Below, piece by piece: positions 45,683 through 55,310 of a DNA stretch of 64,000 nucleotides. A program made the position numbers and the translations under genes. The notes beneath the pieces are model-generated. The model did not search any database, had not been told where the DNA came from, and saw only the letters and a list, made by a program, of their open reading frames with translations. Location: positions 3,596,001 through 3,660,000 of the forward strand of contig NW_015622541.1 in the NCBI RefSeq assembly GCF_000835495.1, given 5' to 3'. Source of the stretch: Cladophialophora immunda. Its lineage: Eukaryota; Ascomycota; Eurotiomycetes; Chaetothyriales; Herpotrichiellaceae. Positions within the stretch are counted from its first letter, which is position 1, and each line of letters starts with the position of its first letter.

Positions 45683-46840
45683 ATGACCGCCACCAGACGC
45701 ACCAAGTTTAAACTGAACACCGGGGCTGAGATCCCTGCCCTAGGCTTTGGAACATGTAGGTTTCGCTCATGCCTTACCAAACGCGTAACCACATAAACTG
45801 ATTGGACGTTTGTCCAGGGCAGGACGAAGGGGCTCAGTATGAAGCATGCTTAAAGGCACTCGAGGTTGGCTACCGACACATCGATACAGCTAGAGTGTTC
45901 GTCCTTCCAGGGTCAACCCACAAGTTATGATGCTCTGTTAATGTTAACTGATAGTCAGATATGGTACCGAAGCTGCGGTCGGCAGAGCCATTCGTGACAG
46001 TGGTATTCCACGGAAGGAGATATTCGTGACAACCAAACTTTGGAACACTGATCATCACCCGGACGATGTCGAAGTTTCTCTAGACGCCTCGTTGAAGGAT
46101 CTGGGAGTTGATTATGTCGACCTCTATCTGCTTCATTGGCCCGTTGCCTTCCAGCGGGGTGGCAAACCGCCATTTCCGGTAGACGACAAGGGCAAGGTCA
46201 TTCACGAGAATATTGATTATGTGGATGTATGTGTTCTTAAGAACCTGCCCGAACCTGCGAAAGTCGACGTTTGAATACTGACCTAGTTTCGTGACCTCAG
46301 ACATACAAGGCTTTGGAGAAATTGTTTGCTACCGGGAAGACCAAAGCCATCGGAATATCCAATTTTTCCAGAGCAGAACTCGACCGCCTCCTTGAAAAGA
46401 CTAACGTCGTTCCCGCCGTTCATCAGATAGAACTCCATCCGTGGCTTCAACAAACTTCGTTCCACGAATTCAACACCAGCAAAGGCATCCACGTAACTCA
46501 GTACTCGTCCTTGGGCAACCAAAACGAGATCTACAGTCTAGGAAAGACCACCCCTACTCCAAGACTGATCGAGGATCCCACCCTTGTGGAGATTGGCAAG
46601 AAATACGGCAAGACAGCTGCCCAGGTTGCACTGGCATGGGGTATCGCCCATGGGCGCAGCGTGCTGGCAAAGTCCAAGACACCATTACGTATTGAAGAAA
46701 ATCTACAAGGCGACTTCACGCTAGACGCCGAGGACGTGGCGAGGGTGGACAAGATTGATAAGAAGTTGCGATTTGGAGACCCATCGAGCATCTTTGGCTG
46801 TGACTTGTTTTCTGACCTGGATGGCAAGCACAAAAACTAA
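45683..46840 (+). CDS. Aldo-keto reductase
   Basis: Exons 45683-45755, 45818-45896, 45959-46226 and 46301-46840, 319 residues in phase. The catalytic tetrad is visible: Asp and Tyr in HIDTARVYGTE, Lys in VTTKLW and His in YLLHWPVAF. Other family signatures are KAIGISNFS and [12 protein letters not shown]. Cofactor-side sequence near the C-terminus ([15 protein letters not shown]) suggests NADP(H). It reduces a ketone or aldehyde; substrate unknown. Intron 2 uses a GTTCGT donor, which is needed to give the conserved V-Y-G-T-E. Its position at the right edge of the cluster suggests a tailoring reductase, but AKRs are common and it might be unrelated. Confidence 0.92.
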
Positions 46841-47357
46841 GTGCTTTCGTCGGTCGAACGTCTTATGAACAGTGGTATGATGATATGTCGTTCTATAAAG
46901 CAAAAAAGATTAAATCATTCCGACAGGACCTGTGTGTTGTGACCTCGCTTTCCCTAGTCAATCGCTGGCTGAGCTGGTCCTTCTACCTTGATCTTGAGCT
47001 ATCATGGAAGACTGTTAGGAAAAATCAATGCTCTCGGCTGCCAATGTTGCCAGTAGGATAGGATTGGGCAAGTGTGTGTTCGAAGATGTCAATGTCGTGG
47101 ATGAATGTAGTCATCACTCTACTTCGCACTTGTTGATTCTTTGCCGCTTTGCCTGGGACTTAAAATACTTTAAACCCCCCCCCCCCTCTTCTCCCACAGG
47201 TCATCTCCAATCGACGGGGTCCAATATCTGCTTCCTATTAGCAAGCCTATATCTACGTCCTCCCTACCACTTTTTCTCGTCATCTCTACCTCTACTTAGA
47301 CCATGCACCCGCTGATTAGTGTTACTTGCTCAGAGGCAGTTCTGTGTACTCAAACAC
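46841..47357. other. Intergenic region
   Basis: No gene supported. A run of C at about 47170-47180 may be prone to sequencing error. Confidence 0.4.
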
Positions 47358-47564
47358 ATGAACGAAAAAGCTATTGATCTTACCGAAAGGGGCAAATACA
47401 AAGACGCGGAAACACTGACTCGAAGGCTGTTACGGCTGAGCGAGCAATTTCTCGGCGGGACGCATCGGCTCACCATGACAAGCATGAATAATTTGGCAAC
47501 TCTTTTGTGTAGGCAAGGGATGTATGCGGAAGGAACACAAGCAAGAGCGGCATCACCACAATGA
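47358..47564 (+). pseudogene. Isolated TPR fragment (NLR/kinesin-light-chain-like)
   Basis: A 68-codon frame encodes one and a half tetratricopeptide repeats, with LTERGKYKDAETLTRRLL, a GGTHRLTMTSMNNLATLL stretch and CRQGMYAEG. This wording (Q/R-G-K-Y-x-x-A-E, then H-x-x-T-x-x-S-M-N-N-L-A) is typical of TPR arrays at the C-terminus of fungal NLR-type proteins. No other repeats, NTPase domain or obvious exons are found nearby, so it is most likely a leftover of a larger gene. A short functional protein cannot be excluded. Confidence 0.55.
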
Positions 47565-48253
47565 TACAGCCCTGAAGATAGTCTGACGAGTGGTGGTAGT
47601 ACTGTAGCAGTCCACGAGACAGTTGTGTATCTGGAGAGGACTGCAGATGAGCCGGTGCTCCGCTTTTCTATCTTTTACTCTTCCAGCTCGCCATCATCGA
47701 ACCACCCTCTCTTATCACAACTGCGGAACTACAGGCCCCTCCGCTATTATTAACTTACGTGGTAAAGTATCTCCTTTATCTATTAGCGGTAAGGGAAGCT
47801 GGGTGATAGGTGATAGGCAGGTCAATGGAGGTAATAACACCTCGTATTTGTAGCTCTAGCCCTATATACAGAGACTCAAAGCCTTGAAAAGGGTTTGAGT
47901 AGGGTGCGCGCCGCATGCGCTCCTTGTCTGTTGTGCACCCTCGGCCTGGCTTGGCCTGTTTGCTGTGTTTGAGGAGGCTCCCTACCAACCCTTGGCATCA
48001 CACCGCCTGGGGCATTTTCATCTTCCCTCCCGCCAAATGCCTGCCCCGACACGTCGCAGGCTTGACGGGATCAATCAATAGACCATTCACGTTCTTGGCC
48101 CGTGTATCTAAGCCTTCGCGCCCTTCGAAGACACAGAAGCCCTACTGCGTCCCGGGCATTTGCAGCCCTGTGCCTCAATCAAGAGACAACAGGACGTGAC
48201 ACCCAGCTCTTTGGAGAGCGATACTCGGGACCTTCTTCTTCAGGTAATGCATC
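47565..48253. other. Intergenic region, DCS1 promoter
   Basis: No gene supported. The stretch 47730-47860 contains a small duplication (GGTGATAGGTGATAGG) and TA-rich words, but no element can be identified. Confidence 0.4.
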
Positions 48254-49405
48254 ATGTCCACAGCGCAGCCGGAAACCAAAGCTGAGGCCGAAGCACTTGT
48301 GCCTCAGTTCAAGCTCGAGAGGGTCCTCAATCAAGGTGAGATGCGACCAGCTTGGTTACCACTCTGCTACTAACCAGTGCTTTTGAATGTGTTGCTTGCT
48401 ATCCACCTGGTCACACCCATTCTGACTCGAGATCTTGAGGTAGACCAGAATGGGCGCCGGATCTCTCTGCTTGGCAGCATCGCTGACCTGCCGGCACTCA
48501 TCACTCTCGAACGGGCAGCGTTCCCAACGGAGCCGGAGCTCGTGTCGTCGCTTCTGAGATCTCTCGTCAACACCACCAACCTCGGCGCCAACGACATTTA
48601 CCGATGGTACATGGCGAATCGCTCCATCGACTCGTCTTCGTCCTCCACCAGCGCCTCGTCAACATCATCACTTGCGACCTCACCGCCCCCAGCCGTCCCA
48701 GACTTCAAACTCAATCTGATTTACCCATGCTCACCACAGCACATCCGGAAATACTCGGCCCAGCGCCTGCGCATGGTCACCGAAACGCCGCACATCTACT
48801 CTGCGCACATAAAACCATACGTAGCCCGTCAACGCGCGGCCGGCCGGCTCGACTGGGTCTTCAACATCCTCGAAGGGCGCACGGAGCAAGAAGACGTGAT
48901 CGCGCGCGTCGACTGGGACGCGCCCTCCAACACGGGCTTCCTGCTCCTACCGGATCTGAACTGGGACCGGAATACCGTCGAGGGAATGCACTTGCTCGCG
49001 CTCGTGCAGAGGCGGGACATCTGGTCCCTGCGAGACCTGAAGAAGAAGCACGTCCCCTGGCTCAAGACCATGCGCGAACAGATCGTCGCCGCGGCCATCG
49101 CCAAGGTCTTCCCACCAGGCCAGGTCGAGGCCGACGAGGTCAAATGCTACCTGCACTACCAGCCCACGTATTACCATCTCCACGTCCACGTGGTGCATGT
49201 CATGCTGGAGGCCGGCACGACGCAGAGCGTAGGCAAGGCGTTTGGGCTGGGCAACGTGATTGCACAGCTGGAGGGCATGGCGGGGGACGACGAGGCGGGC
49301 CTGCACGAGGTGGATCTGCACTATTTCCTGGGCGAGGAGAATGAGTTGTGGAGGAAGTGTTTTGGTCGGCTGAAGAAGGGGGAGGGGGTAGATTTGAACG
49401 TTTGA
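48254..49405 (+). CDS. DCS1: Scavenger mRNA decapping enzyme (DcpS/Dcs1)
   Basis: Exons 48254-48335 and 48444-49405, 347 residues. The HIT-family active site YYHLHVHVVHV gives the H-x-H-x-H pattern, and the DcpS-specific parts are present: NQDQNGRRISLLGSIADL, DIYRWYM, FNLIYPCSP-like KLNLIYPCSPQHIRKYSAQ, WVFNILEGRTEQE and PDLNWD followed by LALVQRRDIWSLRDL. The enzyme hydrolyses the cap dinucleotide left after 3'-5' mRNA decay. The intron is placed to join V-L-N-Q to D-Q-N-G; the acceptor GAGGTAG is plausible but another AG upstream is in the same open frame. It is a housekeeping gene between two accessory modules. Confidence 0.93.
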
Positions 49406-49807
49406 AGCCCCGGAAGGGTAGCTCGGTGGTTTCAAGATCGTGGACTTGCAAAGACACCCATCTATGGAAAGCCCCTCGGCGATTGTGCCTACTGAGCCAT
49501 ATCGATTTCCACAACTCCTCTAAAACACCCTATATCCGGCAGTCCCGAAATCAAATCTCAGATCCAGGGCCCCTGATGAGCCCTCTTTGACTTGTCTATT
49601 CCTCTACCCAACGATGCAGACCGCGTTCCTCGATGTCCCGCCCATCACATTCGTCCACCCCTCAAAACCCTCGCCTCTCATTCAAGCGAAAAGGAGTACA
49701 CATAGTGAAACCTCCCAGAGAAGTTCTGGGCGGAGAGAAAGGCCAGGGATTCGATGATTCTTCTCTCCTCCTTTGTTCCGAGGCCAGCCGCTCAGGTTTG
49801 CAAAGCT
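49406..49807. other. Intergenic region between convergent DCS1 and P450
   Basis: 402 bp, 3' sides of both genes. TAGCTCGGTGG at 49419 looks like a tRNA A box but no tRNA folds around it. Confidence 0.45.
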
Positions 49808-51867
49808 TCAGGCCCGCACCTCACTCTTGGCCGGCCACTTGACCCTCCTCTCGGCGCGGACGTAGAGATTCAGCGGCCGGATGAGCTGGAACATCGGGTC
49901 GTACTGGATGGGGTCGTCTCCCTCGCGGCTGAACTTGTACCGGTAGATCAGCTTGGGCAGGAACACCTTGACCTCGAGCAGGGCGAAGTTGAACCCGATG
50001 CAGCCGCGCGGGCCCATGGCGAAGGGGATGTACGCGGCCTTGTGGCGGTTCTTGACCGAGTCGGTGTTCCATCTAACCCCCGGGCAACAAAACACGGGTC
50101 AGCTCTTCCATGCTGCAAGCTGGAATCACATGGCTTTTGAATCTTTGGGGGCGGGGGCTCACCTGTCTGGATCGAACTTGGTCGGGTTGTCCCACAGTTC
50201 CGGGTTGTTGTGGATGTGGTGCAACGCCGGGATGACCACGCCGCCGCGAGGGATCTTGAAGCCGCCGGGCAGAATGACGTCTTGTTGTGCCGTCCGTCCC
50301 CTAAAGCAACAGTGAAGTGTCAGAAAATCCATTCGTTCCCTTGTTTTGTGTCTTCCTCCCATTCTCTCTCCAGTTTTTGACGGCGGGAACTCACGGCTGG
50401 AAACTGGGGTTGTGGCGACGCTGCATCTCCTTAACATAGTTCTCCAGATATGGCAGCTTGCCGATGGTGTCAGCGTCGAAGACGGTGTCCTCGTCAATGT
50501 CGTTGTCGATCAGCTCCTGAAGGAGGCGCTCCTGTACGCCTTCGTAGCTGACCAGTCCAAAGATCAGCCAGGACAACAGGCTGGAGGTGGTGGTAAAGCC
50601 GGCCGCGGTGGCCACCACCAATGACGATTTGAGGTATTCCCGGGGCAATTTCTCGCCCTGTCGGTCGATGGCGCGCATGGCGTAGTCTGTGTCATTACGG
50701 CAGTGTTAGTTCTCGCGGAGCTGAAGAACAGGTGGTGGATGGAGAGAGAGGAGAGAGTGATATATCGCACCAGCAATGCACGACGCCTTCAGGGCGGCAT
50801 CCTGCAGGTCGAGATCCTCGACGCCATTGGGGGCCATCTTGTGCAGCGCATCCTCGACCAGCTCGTCAATGTGCTTTCTGCAGTCGCGCAGCGCTTTGGG
50901 CTCGCCAAACGGAAGGGAAGAGTACCAGCTCCCCTTGGAAGTGACGCGCTTGTTCAACTCGAGCAGCTCGGCGATGAGCAGCACGAGCCGGCTCAGCGGC
51001 GCGTCCACCGCGTGAAAGTGGTTGAAGTCCACGCCCAAGGTCAGCTTGCCGACCGCCTGCGAGCCCAGCTTGAGCATGTACGGGTAGACGTTCCACGCCT
51101 CGCCGCGCTGGTCCAGCTCGTCGAAGACCTTGAATGCCGACTCGACCGTCTCTTGCATCTTGGGGGCGTAATGGCGCACCGCTTTGGGCGAGAAGGCCGG
51201 CGGCAGAAACTTGTGCGCCAACTTCCACGCCTCGGTGTTGGTGTCTGCCAGGAAGACGCCCGCCGTCTGGTCCTTGATGCCGTAGAGGGGGTGGGACGGC
51301 GTGATCTCCTTGCTGAAGTACTGCGACTCGGAGAACACCAGCTGCGCGATCTGAGGGCTGTTGGTCTCGTAGACCGTGCTGCCCATGTTGGTGGTCTTGA
51401 AGATGGAGCCGTACTGTTCAAAGAGCCTGGTTTGCCGGAAGAGGAGGTGTTTGGTCAGCCTCGATTCTTTTTTGGGGGGGCCATGGACAACGCACCGTTG
51501 ATGGTTTCCCAAGTGGTCGGGATACACTTCATAGTAATTGCCTAGGTACGGATACCCCTTGGGCCCCGGAACATCTCTGATACGCTTGCCGTCGATGGAG
51601 ATGGCCATGGGTGTTTTCGCGCCAAAGACGTCGCCCACGTCCGTCAGAGTCTCGCCATCGATGGACAGATCGACGCCTGGATGGAAAGTTAGTTGTGCTG
51701 TATCGTCGAGCTCACATATGTGCTGTACCTGAGGGCTCGATGATTGCAAATTCGTCAGCTATCAGGCGACGGATGTCTTCGTATTCCTGCTGGAGCTGGG
51801 GATCGAGGTCTACCTCGCGCGTCTTGGAGGGATCCTCCCCAAAGAGGTAGAAGTGCTTGACGGCCAT
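49808..51867 (-). CDS. Cytochrome P450, CYP102/505-like heme domain without reductase
   Basis: Exons 51867-51729, 51676-51496, 51426-50771, 50686-50395, 50300-50163 and 50072-49808, 556 residues in phase. There is no N-terminal membrane anchor; instead ~80 residues of hydrophilic extension (starting MAVKHFYLFGEDPSKTREVD) precede GPKGYPYLGNYYEVYPDH. The heme domain runs through KLAHKFLPPAFSPKAVRHYA (like the A-H-R-x-L-x-P-A-F of CYP102/505), LVVATAAGFTTTSSLLSWLI (I helix), E-M-Q-R as ExxR, and FAMGPRGCIGFN with Cys493. CYP505 proteins normally continue into a fused CPR reductase; here the protein stops after the heme domain. It therefore needs an outside electron donor, and the b5-reductase fusion next door on the same strand is the obvious candidate (inference). 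Confidence 0.9.
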
Positions 51868-52999
51868 TTTAGTTTGCTCAGTGGAAGTTCGACAAGTCCC
51901 TGCTCGACCGGTCCGAGCTGATGTAGATGCAGCTGAGTAAGGAGACCGTGCTGGATAGAAGAGCGTCCAGAGCCCTTGCCGCCCAAAGAGTATATGTACT
52001 TCCCGCTGAACAGACAAACAGCCCCGGCACTATAGGCAAGCAATATCACTCCCTTATCCGGTCCTCCATGGGTCGCGCGGCTTCTTCAAACCGAAGGGCC
52101 CCCCTTGGGACAAACCCCACTGGCCCGAGATAGTCCTCTTATCGCATCTCTGAGGGAAATAAACGATTGCTCAGGCCTTCGTCGTAACCCAAGACAAGTT
52201 GAGAAATTAAGTGAAAATCCCATCGCGGGCGGAGAAACATCCATTCCATTCTTCTCCATCGCGTCGTATCCTAAGTAAGTGCGAAGTCCCATGAAACTGG
52301 GCTGCTAGGATAGCCAGCTAGTGAGTGTGTGTGGAGCACATCTCATTACTACTGCACAAGCCACGATGATGGATGCGTGCATGCATGCCGACATTCCTCC
52401 GGTCGTAGTTGGTCGTCACTGACGGCTCCCTGGCCAGCTACTCCATGCCTGGTTGAAAAGGATGGCCAATGGTGGAGCCTCGTCGTATAGAAATATAGCG
52501 TGATGATGGCTCCACCCTTTTTTTTTTAACTCGGCGCTCGGCCCGTCTGGAGATTCAGCCACCGACCTCAAAGATGCCGATTGATATTATCGGGCTGGGA
52601 TGAACGCCTGCATCGCTGAAACAAATCCACAGCTCGCCATTCGCGGTGTCTGGATCTGCGAGGATCCCGTCGATCCCGAATCTCCAGGCCCCAATTGCGA
52701 CGGGAGGACGGACATGACGCCTTTCCTTGGCGCGTGGCGGTGGATTGTGCATCGTGGATACAGAATGCCATGCAGAGACGGAGCGAACATTTGACATTAG
52801 GGACTGACGAATATGAAGAGACGCCACACAATACGGTGTCGAGGGCTTCGCTACCGTTGTACGCCAGCTGTGAGGACTGTCGAACACAAGGTCAAGAGAA
52901 AAGCACATGGCATTCAAAGAAACTTGGATTTTGATTCGACCACTAGAACTATCGTGTAGCGCCTCTATCCCCCAATACCCGCCCAGCCTTGTCTACATC
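51868..52999. other. Intergenic region, P450 promoter and b5-reductase 3' side
   Basis: 1.1 kb with no supported gene. A homopolymer T run lies at about 52518-52527. GGATCCCGTCGATCCCGAAT at 52660-52679 has two direct GATCCCG units, similar to half of the palindrome at 33172. Confidence 0.45.
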
Positions 53000-54515
53000 T
53001 CAGAAACAGAATATGTCGTCGGACATCTTACTGACCGCGCCGGGCTTCTTCCAGCCCAGGTCGACGAGGTTGTTCTTGGTCGCGTTGATCATGCCCGGAG
53101 GCCCACACAACAGGACCTTGGACGAGGCGTCGGTTGACGGCGCGGGCATGCGGTGCCTCAGAATGTCCTTTGTGACGTAGCCGGTGCCGAACTTCCACCC
53201 TGCGGGGGCGTTGTCCAGGAGATACCACACCTTGAGGTTCTTGGGGTAGGCCTTGGCCCAGCGGTCGAGGTCGCCCCGGAGGAGGATGTCGTCCTCGGTG
53301 CGGTTGGCGTAGATCAAGCTGACCTCGGTCGTGTCCGTGTCATCCTCGCAGATGGCCCGGATGAGCTGGTACATCGGGGTGATGCCCGTCCCGCCGGCGA
53401 CCATGCCAATCTTCCGGGCCCAGCCCCGGCGGTACTTCATCGCGCCCTTGGGGCCCCGGAACTCGACCTCGTCGCCCTCCTGGAGCGTGGAGAGGTAGCC
53501 GCCCGTGAGCAGGCCGTCGTCGTAGATCCGGATGACCAGCACCAACACGCCGGGGTCGCGGTCGTTGGAGGTCGGCGTGTACGAGCGCGTGACGACCTGG
53601 TCCCCCACCTTGGCCTTGATGGCGACGTGCTTGCCAATGGGCAGTCCCAGCACCATTGTCGGCGTGGGCAGCTCGAAGGTCAACCTTACGAGGTTCAGCC
53701 CGCTCAGCACTTCCTTCTTGACCAGCGGGAGGCCCTGGTACACATTGGGGCTCAGGAACCCCTTGGGGTGGTGCTTGGGTGTCCCCACGGCCTTGATGTG
53801 GTTGGGGTAGCCCAGAAAGCCGGATTCGATGCTAGCGGCGTGGGAGACCTTGACGGCCACGCCAGCAAACACAGCCAGAGACAAGGCCAAGGCGACCACA
53901 AACCCCTGCGCGAAGCCGCCGTCCCCGAGACCCAGGAGGTCGGGCCGGTTGAGCTTGATGGCCTTCACCACGCCCAGGTTGAGGTGTCGCAGGCTCCATT
54001 GCGGCATGTTTCGACTGGCCACCAAGCCGAGCGCAAGCGGGCCGCCGGCCACTGGGAGATATTTGAGTCTCAGCAGAGAACCGGAACCACCCTCCTTCTT
54101 CTGTTGTGTTGGGGGTTGCTTTTGAGGCACCGCGGCCGGCCTCTGTGGTCTTGGAGCAGCTTGCGACGCGCCTTTCATGGTCCCGACGAGGAACGGAGCC
54201 ATGATTTCCTTCGCGTCCTCGGAATGGCCCACGTCTTCGTACGCTTCTGTTGCATCTTGGCCGGCGACTTCTATGAGGGACTCGATACCTCCAGGGTGCT
54301 CAACGAGGTAGTTTGTGATGTCGTAGACTACAAGTTGCGACTTGGTTAGCACAACATCACTCAAGAATACGGGAGTTGGTGGATAGGGGATGGTAGTAGC
54401 TACCTTTGCCGTGGATTGTGATCCATACATCGTCTTTGGTGTTGTGCTTTGCTACCTCTTTGACCGAGAACTCCTTGAGGCTTGCACCGCCATTGCCGTC
54501 CCTTTGCTGGACCAT
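53000..54515 (-). CDS. Cytochrome b5 - cytochrome b5 reductase fusion protein
   Basis: Exons 54515-54404 and 54327-53000, 479 residues. An N-terminal cytochrome b5 domain (about 10-90) has the heme ligands His48 in VEHPGG and His72 in EDVGHSED; it is complete only after splicing. A Pro/Gln/Lys-rich linker follows, then a hydrophobic segment (GFVVALALSLAVFAGVAVKV) that may anchor it. The C-terminal part is a ferredoxin-reductase-type flavoprotein with FAD motif RSYTPTSNDRD, GGYLSTLQEGDEV, NAD(P)-site GMVAGGTGITPMYQLIRAI and LLCGPPGM, ending VSKMSDDIF like Cbr1. It would pass electrons from NAD(P)H through FAD to heme. As neighbour of a reductase-less P450 on the same strand it may serve that enzyme; fatty-acid desaturation partners are the alternative. 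Confidence 0.93.
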
Positions 54516-55310
54516 GCTTCCAGAGTGTGCCGAATGGTTGAAAAGTGTTCTACAACAAAGCGAATGATTCGGAGACCGTAAGAACAATGGCGGTCGCGGA
54601 CCAAACTCGACGAGGACGGGGAGAAGTACTCGATGGGCGATGTTCGGAGACGCATGGCTGTTTCCTTTTATTTTATATCGCATCTGGCGAACAGACAATC
54701 GGCGCGCACAAGGACACACTATCGCTCTCCTGGTCCGAAGCAGTTTCATCCATGCCTGAGGCGACACTGCTAATCCGCCGGTGGAGAGTCGTCGACTTTG
54801 GCAACCAGGCCTCCGGCACAGCCGTTCGCTCCTCGAAAGATTCCAGGGCCCGAGATAGCAAATATCCGGATGTGGGATCTGGACGGAAAATCGAGTTGGC
54901 GTTGTCTTGCCGTTCCCACTGTGGGTTTAGTGTCTAACGGGCGTATCGTATAGATGGCGCTAGGGCACTAGGAGACTCAATCTGCTTACGCAAAGGACCC
55001 ACCTTACTAAGAGGTGGAATCTCAAGGCTGTCACCCCCTGTTGGCCCCCTTCCGCTAAACTTCTCTCGAAAGGATGGTTGTGAGTGGTTCCTGGCGTGTC
55101 CCTCAATCAAAGCACTGCACGGATCTCCGGCGATAACTCACCGCATTCCAGGTTCCGAGAGGCTTAACCTGCACCGCTCCACCGTCTATCTTCATGAGGC
55201 ATTATGTGTACCGCGACACCGCCGGCATGGGTTCCATTTAAAAGACGCCCAAGGACGACGGAAATGGCACTCCATCAATTCACAGCACCTCTCTTTCCAT
55301 CAAGAAAAAG
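54516..55310. promoter_or_regulatory. Divergent promoter, b5-reductase fusion / dehydrogenase-propeller fusion
   Basis: 795 bp between outward-reading starts, no gene. A TTTAAAAG-like stretch lies near 55237, about 75 bp before the + strand ATG. Confidence 0.5.

Noticed and set aside
48604..49344. 246-codon frame inside DCS1
   Set aside because: A GC-rich shadow in another frame of the DcpS coding region, where the HIT motif fixes the true frame.
49419..49429. TAGCTCGGTGG, a tRNA A-box-like sequence after DCS1
   Set aside because: No D stem closes around it and no B box follows within tRNA distance.
53153..54349. 398-codon + strand frame opposite the b5-reductase fusion
   Set aside because: An antisense shadow of the long minus-strand exon, which carries the heme, FAD and NAD motifs.
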